A model generated the notes under the pieces. The model was not told where the DNA came from and did no database searches. It was given only the letters and a program-made list of their open reading frames with translations. From assembly GCF_000817785.2 (NCBI RefSeq), contig NZ_JTCM02000052.1, forward strand, positions 1 through 44,458: a stretch of 44,458 nucleotides of DNA. The letters are read 5' to 3'. Made by a program: the position numbers and the translations under genes. Origin of the DNA: Hassallia byssoidea VB512170 (GTDB lineage: Bacteria > Cyanobacteriota > Cyanobacteriia > Cyanobacteriales > Nostocaceae). Shown in pieces: positions 18,255 to 26,606 of the stretch; within the stretch, counting starts at the first letter, position 1, and every line of letters begins with the position of its first letter.

Positions 18255-20603
18255 ATGGATATTCTCACACTGAAACTTAGAGGCATGAGTTGTGCCTCTT
18301 GCGCTAAAAGAATCGAAAAAACGATTCTCTCTGTTACAGGTGTAAGTGAATGTAGCGTCAACTTTGGTGCAGAACAAGCTGTAGTTAAATATAATCCCCG
18401 CAAAACTAATTTAAATAAAATTCAATCAACTGTAGAGGCAGCGGGATACTCGGCTTATTCTCTAGAAGATGAAGACATGATGACTGGGGAAGATGACGCC
18501 GAAAAAGCTGTTCGTCTTGCGGAATTACGCAACTTGAAAATTAAACTAGCAGTTGCAGCAGTAATTAGTATTTTACTGATTATTGGTTCGCTGCCAATGA
18601 TGATTGGCGTACATTTACCTTTCATTCCTGCATCATTGCATAATCCTTGGTTGCAATTAATTTTAACTACACCTGTACAATTTTGGTGCGGTTATAAGTT
18701 CTATATAAATAGCTGGAAAGCTTTGAAAAGCCGTTCAGCGACGATGGACACGCTAATTGTTTTGGGTACAAGTGCAGCTTATTTCTATTCTTTACTTGCT
18801 ACTATTTTTCCTGCCTTTTTTGTAAATCAAGGCTTGATGCCAGAGGTTTACTATGAAACAGCAGCGGTAGTTATTACCTTAATATCTTTAGGAAAGTTGT
18901 TAGAAAGTCGCGCTAGGGGACAAACTTCTGAGGCAATTCGCCAACTTATCGGCTTGCAAGCTAGAGATGCGAGAGTAATTCGCGGTGGCAAGGAAATTGA
19001 TATTCCCATTCAAGAAGTGAGAATTGATGATATAATTTTGGTGCGTCCGGGTGAGAAAATTCCGGTTGATGGTGAAGTGATTGAAGGCAATTCTACAGTT
19101 GATGAATCGATGGTGACTGGCGAAAGTTTGCCTAATAAAAAAGTACCAGGTGATGAGGTAATTGGAGCGACAATTAATAAGACAGGTAGCTTTAAATTCC
19201 GGGCAACACGAATTGGGAAAGATACGTTTTTAGCGCAAATTGTTCAACTGGTACAACAAGCGCAAGGAAGTAGCGCACCAATTCAAAGATTAGCAGATCA
19301 AGTGACTGGATGGTTTGTACCAGCAGTGATTAGTATTGCTGTTGTTACTTTTATTGTTTGGTTTAGTGTCACACGCAATTTGAGTTTATCTTTAATTACT
19401 ACCGTTGGTGTGTTGATTATCGCTTGTCCTTGTGCTTTGGGTTTGGCTACACCAACTTCTGTGATGGTGGGAACTGGGAAAGGTGCAGAAAATGGCATCT
19501 TAATTAAGGATGCAACCAGCTTAGAAATGGCACACAAAATTAAAATGATTGTGCTGGATAAAACCGGGACTTTGACTGAGGGGAAACCGACTGTTACTGA
19601 CTTTGTAACTGTTAATGGTACTGCGAATAATAATGAAATGAAGCTTTTGCAGTTAGTCGCAGCGGTGGAACGTAATTCTGAACATCCTTTGGCTGAGGCT
19701 ATTGTGAATTATACGCGATCGCAACAAGTCAATTTTCCCGAAGCTAAAGATTTTCAAGCTTTTGCCGGTAGCGGTGTCCAAGGTGTTGTGAAAAATCAGC
19801 TAGTACAAATCGGTACACAACGCTGGTTGGAAGAATTAAGTATTAATACAAGTTATTTTCAGCAGTACAAAGCCACCTGGGAAGCTGCTGGTAAAACAGT
19901 CGTCTGGATTGCTGTTGAAGGCAAAATAGAAGGGTTGATGGGCATTGCGGATGCCTTAAAACCTTCATCACAAGATGCGGTGAAAGCACTACAAAAGATG
20001 GGTTTAGAAGTAGTGATGCTTACCGGAGATAATCGACAAACCGCAGAAGCGATCGCTTCTCAAGTTAATATCAATAACATCTTTGCCCAAGTTCGACCCG
20101 ATGAAAAAGTGGCGGTGATTAAGTCGCTGCAAGGGGGGAGGGGGAGAGACAAGGAGACAAGGAGACAAGGAGACAAGGAGACAAGGAGAAATAAAAACTT
20201 CTCATTCCCCACTCCCCACTCCCCACTCCCCACTCCCCACTCTCTCGTAGCGATGGTGGGTGATGGTATTAATGATGCGCCGGCGTTAGCACAAGCTGAT
20301 GTGGGGTTTGCGATTGGGACGGGAACAGATATAGCGATCGCTGCTAGTGACATTACTTTAATTTCCGGAGATTTGCAAGGCATTGTCACGGCGATTAAAC
20401 TTAGTCGTGCTACCATCCGCAATATCCGGCAAAATCTCTTCTTTGCTTTTATCTACAACGTTGCGGGTATTCCAATCGCTGCTGGGGTTTTCTATCCTAT
20501 CTTCGGATGGTTACTTAACCCAATTATTGCTGGGGGCGCAATGGCTTTTAGTTCTGTGTTTGTGGTGACAAACGCTTTACGTTTGCGGAATTTTCATAAT
20601 TAA
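18255..20603 (+). CDS. copA: Cu+-exporting P1B-type ATPase with an in-frame repeat insertion
   Basis: The 782-residue membrane protein pumps copper(I) out of the cytosol. In order: one HMA domain with GMSCASC (Cys13, Cys16), TM helices, the actuator TGES motif, the membrane CPC (391-393), the phosphorylation site DKTGT (Asp435) and GDGINDAP (about 668-675). The last helices carry [11 protein letters not shown] and [15 protein letters not shown], which match the Cu+ (P1B-1) class. I chose the ATG at 18255; a TTG five codons earlier is possible. Residues about 627-664, just before [12 protein letters not shown], are encoded by a tandem-repeat insertion that keeps the frame (annotated separately). 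It lies in the nucleotide-binding/P domain and may be tolerated as a loop or impair the pump. Confidence 0.93.
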   Translation: MDILTLKLRGMSCASCAKRIEKTILSVTGVSECSVNFGAEQAVVKYNPRKTNLNKIQSTVEAAGYSAYSLEDEDMMTGEDDAEKAVRLAELRNLKIKLAVAAVISILLIIGSLPMMIGVHLPFIPASLHNPWLQLILTTPVQFWCGYKFYINSWKALKSRSATMDTLIVLGTSAAYFYSLLATIFPAFFVNQGLMPEVYYETAAVVITLISLGKLLESRARGQTSEAIRQLIGLQARDARVIRGGKEIDIPIQEVRIDDIILVRPGEKIPVDGEVIEGNSTVDESMVTGESLPNKKVPGDEVIGATINKTGSFKFRATRIGKDTFLAQIVQLVQQAQGSSAPIQRLADQVTGWFVPAVISIAVVTFIVWFSVTRNLSLSLITTVGVLIIACPCALGLATPTSVMVGTGKGAENGILIKDATSLEMAHKIKMIVLDKTGTLTEGKPTVTDFVTVNGTANNNEMKLLQLVAAVERNSEHPLAEAIVNYTRSQQVNFPEAKDFQAFAGSGVQGVVKNQLVQIGTQRWLEELSINTSYFQQYKATWEAAGKTVVWIAVEGKIEGLMGIADALKPSSQDAVKALQKMGLEVVMLTGDNRQTAEAIASQVNINNIFAQVRPDEKVAVIKSLQGGRGRDKETRRQGDKETRRNKNFSFPTPHSPLPTPHSLVAMVGDGINDAPALAQADVGFAIGTGTDIAIAASDITLISGDLQGIVTAIKLSRATIRNIRQNLFFAFIYNVAGIPIAAGVFYPIFGWLLNPIIAGGAMAFSSVFVVTNALRLRNFHN
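20133..20246. repeat. STRR-like repeat inserted in frame in copA
   Basis: 114 bases, exactly 38 codons, lie between the codons for KSLQ and VAMVGDG, which are adjacent or nearly so in relatives as I recall them. The left part is G-rich with five GACAAGGA-type 8-base units; the right part is CCCCACT repeated at 7 bases. These are common intergenic short tandem repeats of cyanobacteria. A related, longer one interrupts the gene at 24267. Confidence 0.8.
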
Positions 20604-20696
20604 TCCTAGAAGTGAAAAAATGCGCCCTCACCCTGGAAGGGTAGACGGCAGTCGCCTCAAACTCCTCCACCCCCGCACGGCGCTGCCTCGGCTAAA

Positions 20697-20758
20697 CGAA
20701 CAAAGCCTACGCAGGTAGGCTTTTTAAACTTGAAGTCCGCGCAGGCGGACTTTGTTCG
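20697..20758. repeat. Nested palindrome (two hairpins inside an outer inverted repeat)
   Basis: Outer CGAACAAAG and CTTTGTTCG flank two inner hairpins, AGCCTAC-gca-GGTAGGCT and AGTCCGC-gca-GGCGGACT. Both inner loops are the same. This is a known style of cyanobacterial dispersed palindrome. A fragment, ACACGAACAGAGC, occurs near 24160. Confidence 0.7.
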
Positions 20759-20808
20759 TGTAGCCTCAGGCTTCCAGCCTGTAGGCGACGTATCAAACAC
20801 TCGTCAAA

Positions 20809-21114
20809 GAGTATAAAAGACTCTCTGACGAGTATAAAAGACTCTCTGACGAGTATAAAAGACTCTCTGACGAGTATAAAAGACTCTCTGACGAGTATCA
20901 AAGACTCTCTGACGAGTATAAAAGACTCTCTGACGAGTATAAAAGACTCTCTGACGAGTATCAAAGACTCTCTGACGAGTATAAAAGACTCTTTCACGAG
21001 TATAAAAGACTCTCTGACGAGTATAAAAGACTCTTTCACGAGTATCAAAGACTCTCTGACGAGTATAAAAGACTCTTTCACGAGTATCAAAGACTCTTTC
21101 ACGAGTATCAAAGC
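20809..21114. repeat. 21-bp minisatellite, 14 full copies and a partial
   Basis: The unit starts GAGTATAAAAGACTC and continues TCTGAC or TTTCAC. Copies begin at 20809 and every 21 bases to 21103. Variation is limited to A/C after GAGTAT and CTGAC/TTCAC at the end, with variants interspersed. Because 21 is a multiple of three, long open frames result: the plus strand would read EYKRLSD heptads, the minus strand ILVRESF. Each unit contains GAGT and ACTC, which can pair. No start codon lies in the plus frame. Confidence 0.9.
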
Positions 21115-21309
21115 CTCATGAAACTATATTCACCAGCCTTTTTCCAAAGCCTGACATCTGTTTTAACACTACAGATCGGCAACTGGGGACTGCGGATCGA
21201 GGACTGAGAAAGAAAGACAGATCAGTTTCTGACACAGAACTTTATAATCACATCAAACAAATGATTACAGTTCATATAATGGAACGACAAAATTTGTTTG
21301 AATGAAGTA

Positions 21310-22101
21310 ATGAAAAGCCGACTGGTTCACACTGAGGATTTATCACCAGAAGATAAGGAAGCTATGTACTCGCTACTTAGCACTTATTTTGAAGGTGTAA
21401 AGCGAGATGTTTTTGAGACAGACTTAAGTCAGAAAAACTGGGTAATTCTGCTCAAAGATGAAAAAACAAATCGGCTGCAAGGTTTTTCTACTCTGTTGAT
21501 GTATAACACAGAGTTTCAGGGTGAAAAATTAAGTGTAGTCTATTCTGGGGACACGATAATGGACCCTAGCGGGTGGTCGAGTTCTGCGCTTTCTCGCTGT
21601 TGGATAACTTCGGTAAACCAGCTTCGGCGAGATTATGCTCAGGGTAGACTATATTGGCTGCTCATTTCTGGGGGATATCGTACCTATCGTTTTCTGCCGA
21701 TTTTCTGGCGGGAGTTTTATCCGCGATATGATGCAGTTACACCAGTTTATATTTCCTCGTTGATCGAGTTTCTTGCAGGCGATCGCTTTGGCGACTATTA
21801 TGACACAAAAGCGGGAATAGTCCGCTTTCCTCATCCCCATGTGCTGCGAGACTGTCTGCGGGGAATTCCTCAAGAAAGACTGCAAGATCCTCACATCCGC
21901 TTTTTTGAGCAATGTAACCCAGGTCATCTCCAAGGCGCCGAACTCGTTTGCTTAACAGAGATTTGTGAAGAAAACCTGACAGATGCGGGTAAGCGAATGT
22001 GGTTCGCTAATTCTCCTATGAAGCAGCAGCAACAGTTTTCAGCAGAATGGGGGTTGGAAAAAAATACTCACAAAGCAAAACCTGCGATCGCAACATTTTA
22101 A
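21310..22101 (+). CDS. GNAT-like hypothetical protein
   Basis: The 263-residue soluble protein is not firmly recognised. The order of strands (WVILLKDEKTNRLQGFSTLLMY, then KLSVVYSGDTIMDPSGW, then LYWLLISGGYRTYRFLPIFWREFYPRYD) resembles a GNAT-type acyltransferase, although a clear R/Q-x-x-G-x-G/A loop is not visible. A TTG four codons upstream could also start it. It is the first gene of the oxidative cluster, 57 bases before the first Rieske gene on the same strand, so it may modify or release the pathway substrate. This role is inference. Confidence 0.6.
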   Translation: MKSRLVHTEDLSPEDKEAMYSLLSTYFEGVKRDVFETDLSQKNWVILLKDEKTNRLQGFSTLLMYNTEFQGEKLSVVYSGDTIMDPSGWSSSALSRCWITSVNQLRRDYAQGRLYWLLISGGYRTYRFLPIFWREFYPRYDAVTPVYISSLIEFLAGDRFGDYYDTKAGIVRFPHPHVLRDCLRGIPQERLQDPHIRFFEQCNPGHLQGAELVCLTEICEENLTDAGKRMWFANSPMKQQQQFSAEWGLEKNTHKAKPAIATF

Positions 22102-22158
22102 GGGCTATTAAATTGGGAATTATATATCAGCTGCTTCACCAGAAGTGAAAACCTCAAC

Positions 22159-23244
22159 ATGAATATCAACTCGCAGATTTTTAGCGCAAGAAGCCAAAAA
22201 AAGACTTTCAATAACCCACAGCGCTTTATCGAGGGGTGGTATTGGGTATTACCCTCGCGCAATTTAAGTCAGGGTGAGGTAAAAGCTGTCACAGTTCTCG
22301 GTCGCGAACTAGTTATTTACCGAGGTCAAGACAAAAGAGTAATTACCTTTGATGCCTACTGTCCGCATATGGGTGCCCATTTAGCGGAAGGTAAAGTTGA
22401 GGGTAATGAATTGCGCTGTTTTTTCCACAACTGGAAGTTTGATGCTGAGGGTATTTGTGTTGACATCCCTTGTTTAGAAGAACCGCTGCCGATGAAGTTG
22501 AAATCTTGGCACACAGCTGAGAAATACGGGATGATTTGGGTTTGGACTGGGGAAACTCCGCACCACCCGTTACCTTTTGTCCCGGAGTTGGAGGACGAAG
22601 AATGTCACAGCGCTTTAGGTTCTCGCTTCATCAAAAATTGTCATCCCAACGTGGTGATGATTAATGCAATTGACGCTCAACACTTCAATACAGTTCACAA
22701 TCTACCATTAGAAATTGTCTTCGAGAAAGACGAACTGAATGAGAATGCAATTACCTTCAGCAATACTACACGGGGGGGTGAAGATTCGTTTTTTATTAAG
22801 TTGATTCGTCCTTTCTACAAAAACGCCGTTACTTACAGCATGTGTTATTGGTACGGTAGCACCGGTACAGTTACAGTTGGACCCGACTTTTTGCATTTCC
22901 ACATCATGTTTACCCTGCGTATGACCGAACAAGGAAAAGCCGAAGGTCAAACTTTGTTCATTACGAAAAAACGTAAAGGTATTTTCGGTTGGTTATTTAA
23001 CTCAATTGTGCTATCACTTACAAAGATGGTGGGTGACTACTTTGCTAAAGGTGATACTAAGATTTTCCAAACAATTAAGTTTGAGATGAGAACCCCGATT
23101 AAGGCAGATCAATCGATTATGCAGTTTATCAATCATGTGGAAAGACAGAAAGCTTTATCTTGGGAAACTTGGCTAGATGCGCGATCGCGTGACATAGAAA
23201 GTAGCGATCGCTCAAAATGGCGAGACGATATGACTAGTGATTAA
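22159..23244 (+). CDS. Rieske non-heme iron oxygenase (KshA/Neverland-like)
   Basis: The 361-residue protein has an N-terminal Rieske 2Fe-2S domain (Cys68, His70, Cys87, His90 in CPHMGAHL and CFFHNW) and a catalytic domain whose IDAQHFNTVH gives the mononuclear iron ligands His175 and His180. The later GIFGWLFNSIVLSLTKM and GDTKIFQTIKF resemble the C-terminal part of KshA and the DAF-36/Neverland sterol desaturases. It should hydroxylate or desaturate a hydrophobic substrate using O2 and electrons from a ferredoxin. The paralogue at 26603 shares length and architecture. Substrate unknown. Confidence 0.88.
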   Translation: MNINSQIFSARSQKKTFNNPQRFIEGWYWVLPSRNLSQGEVKAVTVLGRELVIYRGQDKRVITFDAYCPHMGAHLAEGKVEGNELRCFFHNWKFDAEGICVDIPCLEEPLPMKLKSWHTAEKYGMIWVWTGETPHHPLPFVPELEDEECHSALGSRFIKNCHPNVVMINAIDAQHFNTVHNLPLEIVFEKDELNENAITFSNTTRGGEDSFFIKLIRPFYKNAVTYSMCYWYGSTGTVTVGPDFLHFHIMFTLRMTEQGKAEGQTLFITKKRKGIFGWLFNSIVLSLTKMVGDYFAKGDTKIFQTIKFEMRTPIKADQSIMQFINHVERQKALSWETWLDARSRDIESSDRSKWRDDMTSD

Positions 23245-23273
23245 TGAAACAACTTAGCGAGTGACCGAACTTT

Positions 23274-24119
23274 TTAGATAGTTCGGTCATTACTAAGAGA
23301 CGACTTGATACTTTTATACTCCAGAAGACTCACAGGAAACATAATTCCTGGTTTTTTGGTAGTAGGATTCAATGTGTTGAATACCCTGTCCCAAAATCCA
23401 TGAATGCCATAGTTTCCATGAAAGGAAGTGTGATGAAGATCGTGAAAATTTGATGGGATGAAAAATATTGACAAAGAACTATGACCTTCTAGATTGTAAG
23501 CATTGCCTATAAAGCTCCATGCACAAAGTTGAGTGATGTCATATCCAAATATAAAGATAGGTAAAACGTCTGTGAGGGTAACAATAATATATTCAAGAAG
23601 ACTCTTATGACCAGCAACAAAACTTGATGAATCGCTAAACTCGTGATGTTTCAGATGGATTTTATACAATAATTTTGTGTGAAAGAGCCGATGGGAAACG
23701 TAAAAACATAAATCAGCAGCAACTATTCTCATCAAAAACCATCCAAGGTTTAAGAGTAAGCTATTTCCTCTATGAACCTCCGGAGCTAGATATAGAATTA
23801 TTAATGCTGATATAAAAGCTTTGATTTCTCCTGTAATGATGCCTTTTACAGTAAATGAAGGAAATGGTTGCTTTTTTACTTTCTTGACTCTTGCATTTAG
23901 TTTCTCCCTCCAAACATCGTTAGTTTTTATTTTTTCAATCAAAAAACCAATACCATAAAATGAGATAGAACCAACGAGCCAGTACAATAGCACCTGGGTT
24001 ATAAAGTTGATTTCGATATTGTTTAAGAGAAAATAGAATGCCTGCTGAACAATCGCGCAACTAATAGCGATTTTTATATAAAATTCGAGTTCAAAACAGA
24101 GATTAAAAAGTTTTTGCAT
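23274..24119 (-). CDS. Fatty acid hydroxylase/sterol desaturase-family membrane protein
   Basis: The 281-residue protein has four or more hydrophobic helices and the histidine boxes of the family: HRLFH (143-147), HLKHH (155-159), EGHSS (211-215) and HDLHH (226-230). These bind a diiron centre facing the cytosol and hydroxylate or desaturate lipids, sterols or carotenoids. It is on the opposite strand to its neighbours, converging with the first Rieske gene (29 bases between stops) and divergent from the diiron gene. A second family member is at 29313. Substrate unknown. Confidence 0.87.
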   Translation of the reverse strand: MQKLFNLCFELEFYIKIAISCAIVQQAFYFLLNNIEINFITQVLLYWLVGSISFYGIGFLIEKIKTNDVWREKLNARVKKVKKQPFPSFTVKGIITGEIKAFISALIILYLAPEVHRGNSLLLNLGWFLMRIVAADLCFYVSHRLFHTKLLYKIHLKHHEFSDSSSFVAGHKSLLEYIIVTLTDVLPIFIFGYDITQLCAWSFIGNAYNLEGHSSLSIFFIPSNFHDLHHTSFHGNYGIHGFWDRVFNTLNPTTKKPGIMFPVSLLEYKSIKSSLSNDRTI

Positions 24120-24266
24120 CTCTCTATCCTTAAAGTAGAGTCATCGTACTGGCACTTGCTACACGAACAGAGCTTACCTACGTGGGCTGAAAGGCTTATT
24201 TTTCCTTGGTTTGGATAGCTGCACCCTTCCAGGGTGTGGGTTAGTATAAATTTTACAACAAATCCT

Positions 24267-25298
24267 ATGAATATTGAACGCAAAACCGCTGGATTCGACC
24301 TACCCCACCTACAACAGCAAGACAAACTGCATCGCTTATTGTCCTCAACCCTTTTGAAGAGAGGGGGAGATGGGGGAGAGGGGGGAGACAAGGAGATGGG
24401 GAGACAAGGAGACAAGGAGAGGGGGAGACTCCTTGAAGATAGGGGAGATGAGGAAGCAAATTTTCCTTGTCCCCTTGTCCCCTTGTCCCCTTGTCCCCTT
24501 GTCTCCCCCTCCCCCCCTCCTCCTTGGGATGCCACACACTTCAACCTGCATAATGTAGAAATCTTTACCGATGCTACTTTAAACGAGCAAGTTGAGATTT
24601 TACAACTTTGTAGCTACGGACTGCTAGAAGAATCCTACTTTATTGAGAAAGCGGGTATGGGTTACATGGCAAAAATGGTGCTGTTGGCAGAAACGACAGA
24701 AGAAAGAATGCTTTATGCTCTTTTTTGTGGTGATGAAGCTAACCACTTCGCGCAAATTAGCCGTTTCTTACCAACTCCCGAACCTGTGGGAAATAACTTT
24801 TTCCTACGCTTTTTAGGAGATTTGATAGAAAGTCAAGATAAAACCGTGCTGCTGTTCGTGCTACAAGTAGTGCTTGAGGGTTGGGGTTTAAGCCATTATC
24901 GCAGTCTCGCTAAAGACTGTGTAGATCGAGATTTGGCTTTGATGTTACATTCGTTTTTGCAAGACGAAAGCCGTCACCACGCTACAGGAGTAACGCTATT
25001 TGACCGAATCTGCGTGACACCATCAAGCCAACAGACGATAATCGAGACACTTGCATCATTTTTGCAGATGGTGCAAGTGGGACCTCAAAGCGTTGTAGCT
25101 GCAATTGAGAAAGTCAAAGGTGATTTATCCCGGCAACAGAAAGTAAAGATTTTTGCCGAATTGGATACAGAAACTCATAGTGGTAGTCGTTTGAAATTGT
25201 TGCGATCGCTCATGAGTCACTCCCATGCAGAAATCATACTTCAACAACTGCAAGAGCGAAAATCATTTCACCCTTTCCCACCCCACAAATGTGTATAA
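24267..25298 (+). CDS. Ferritin-like diiron oxygenase with an in-frame repeat insertion
   Basis: The C-terminal 260 residues form a four-helix ferritin-like domain with metal ligands: EANH (157-160), Glu204 in EGWGLSHY, and ESRH (234-237); another Glu is supplied by the LLEESYF helix. It should activate O2 at a diiron site. Residues about 31-85, between STLLKR and WDATHFNL, are coded by an STRR-like inverted repeat that keeps the frame. An in-frame GTG at 24234 is an alternative start; the ATG at 24267 gives MNIERKTAGFDLP and is preferred. It sits 114 bases before the AurF-like gene. Substrate unknown; the insertion may be a disordered loop or may harm the protein. Confidence 0.8.
   Translation: MNIERKTAGFDLPHLQQQDKLHRLLSSTLLKRGGDGGEGGDKEMGRQGDKERGRLLEDRGDEEANFPCPLVPLSPCPLVSPSPPPPWDATHFNLHNVEIFTDATLNEQVEILQLCSYGLLEESYFIEKAGMGYMAKMVLLAETTEERMLYALFCGDEANHFAQISRFLPTPEPVGNNFFLRFLGDLIESQDKTVLLFVLQVVLEGWGLSHYRSLAKDCVDRDLALMLHSFLQDESRHHATGVTLFDRICVTPSSQQTIIETLASFLQMVQVGPQSVVAAIEKVKGDLSRQQKVKIFAELDTETHSGSRLKLLRSLMSHSHAEIILQQLQERKSFHPFPPHKCV
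24361..24522. repeat. STRR-like inverted repeat inserted in frame in the diiron gene
   Basis: A G-rich left arm with GGAGACAAGG units pairs with a C-rich right arm with CCTTGTCCCC units and CCTTGTCTCCCC. The 162 bases keep the reading frame in the plus strand. The unit GGAGACAA is the same as in the copA insertion at 20133. Frames on the minus strand here are by-products. Confidence 0.82.
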
Positions 25299-25315
25299 AA
25301 GCTCATATAAAACTC

Positions 25316-25365
25316 GTAGTAAGCGCTTCAGCGCTTTAATCCTTAAGCGCTTTAGCGCTTACTAC
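25316..25365. repeat. GTAGTAAG-family double-hairpin repeat
   Basis: It starts GTAGTAAGCGCTTCAGCGCT and ends GCGCTTACTAC. Both arms fold on themselves (AGCGCT with AGCGCT). It lies between the two diiron genes and could form a structured spacer in a shared transcript. Confidence 0.8.
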
Positions 25366-25412
25366 ATTCTTTAATTATGAATTATGAATTAATAATTATT
25401 AATTAGATTAAC

Positions 25413-26606
25413 ATGAACACAACACTCAACGAACCCAAACAAAACACCCTTTTAGAAAATCCCCAAGTCTACCGCAAACTACAAATTAACCACACACGCA
25501 ACAAACAACAAGACCACACGCAACTGCTTGACGAAGCTGCTGCCGCATTTAAATATGAAGATTGCAAAGATGTCTATTGGAACCCAGAAGAATTCTCTTT
25601 ACTTTACGGTACACCTGTATGGTCACAAGCAAGCCCTCGTCAAAAAGTTATCTTAAATCAACTTTATTGGGTAGCTTATTATTCCCAAATTATCTCCGCC
25701 GAAATTGCCACAATCTTCTTTAATCAAACTAGCGCAGCCGGACTTTATGCTCAAGAAGATTTTCGTCTAGTTTGTGATATGCTTGACTTAGAATCAGCCC
25801 AAGAACGCGCTCATATAAACGCTTTTCAAACAGTTTCCCACCAAGTAGAAGCCGCATTATTTGGCAAGCGAATTTTCTCCTATACGATGCGCGGACCATT
25901 TGCGGAAACGATGATTTTCGCCGATACCAACACCTTCAAAAGATTCTGGAAAAAGCTGCAATTACAAACCTTTGGACTTTTATCATCAGATAATACCTTC
26001 TTGGCTTGCCAATACTTCACCGTGCGGGGTGTGCGAACACTCAACGGTAAGTTAGTACAGCATAAGTTAAGCAATTATTATCAGAAACATCCCGACCAAG
26101 AAAACGCTCCCATCCCTGCAAAGATATCTTACTATCACTTCATGGATGAAAGCTTTCATTTTAACAGTTCGACAATTATATCCCATGATGTGATTTCGTG
26201 TTTGAAACCGCCGACAGCATTTGAGAAGTTAGTCGCTAACTTGGGTTTGCGTGGTTGTCAAAAAGACCATTATCATTTTAGTGCGGTTATAAACGGGATT
26301 TTTTGGTACGATCCGGCATTGTATGCAGCGATTTATCAAGTCTTGCGATCGCAATCTTTTAGCATGAGCGATATTGAAGCAAAAGAAATGATGCGTCTTA
26401 GCTTCACCCAAGAATCAGAAGGACTACATCGCAGCTATCAAACCCACACCGAAGCAATGGAATCTTATAAAGTTTACCTCGATAAACTCAACTACGTTTG
26501 GCAAAGTAATAAACAAATGTCCCTCATGGCATCAAATTCTATTCCTAAATATTTAGAAATGCAACAAAAGTCATTTTCCTCGTTTTTACACTCACAGAGA
26601 AAATGA
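25413..26606 (+). CDS. AurF-like (p-aminobenzoate N-oxygenase-like) diiron oxygenase
   Basis: The 397-residue protein has the helical diiron pattern of AurF-like proteins: Glu97 (IISAEIATIFF), ERAH (131-134) and DESFHFN with Glu246 and His249. His residues in KDHYHFSA may add a ligand. In known members the diiron site oxidises an amine to nitro or hydroxylates carbons. Its stop overlaps the start of the next Rieske gene in ATGA, so the two are translationally coupled and probably act in sequence. N-oxygenation of an amine is possible but not shown. Confidence 0.8.
   Translation: MNTTLNEPKQNTLLENPQVYRKLQINHTRNKQQDHTQLLDEAAAAFKYEDCKDVYWNPEEFSLLYGTPVWSQASPRQKVILNQLYWVAYYSQIISAEIATIFFNQTSAAGLYAQEDFRLVCDMLDLESAQERAHINAFQTVSHQVEAALFGKRIFSYTMRGPFAETMIFADTNTFKRFWKKLQLQTFGLLSSDNTFLACQYFTVRGVRTLNGKLVQHKLSNYYQKHPDQENAPIPAKISYYHFMDESFHFNSSTIISHDVISCLKPPTAFEKLVANLGLRGCQKDHYHFSAVINGIFWYDPALYAAIYQVLRSQSFSMSDIEAKEMMRLSFTQESEGLHRSYQTHTEAMESYKVYLDKLNYVWQSNKQMSLMASNSIPKYLEMQQKSFSSFLHSQRK

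Larger units (their letters stand above)
20604..21309. other. 706-bp gene-free, repeat-rich region
   Basis: No gene is supported. It holds a CACCCTGGAAGGGT palindrome near 20628, a nested palindrome at 20697-20758 and a 21-bp tandem array at 20809-21114. The last 190 bases are unique and should hold the promoter of the next gene. The reading frames through the array come only from the 21-bp period. Confidence 0.6.

Noticed and set aside
20707-21111. Long minus-strand open frame of ILVRESF repeats over the 21-bp array
   Set aside because: The openness follows from the 21-bp period; it starts with TTG in the array edge, has no ribosome site, and several frames on both strands are open too.
20809-21114. 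CRISPR array
   Set aside because: The units are contiguous with no unique spacers, and no cas genes are near. The array at 35887 fails for the same reason.
24074-24544. Minus-strand open frames over the G/C-rich repeat
   Set aside because: They read the complement of the STRR insertion and of the diiron gene; low complexity and no family similarity.
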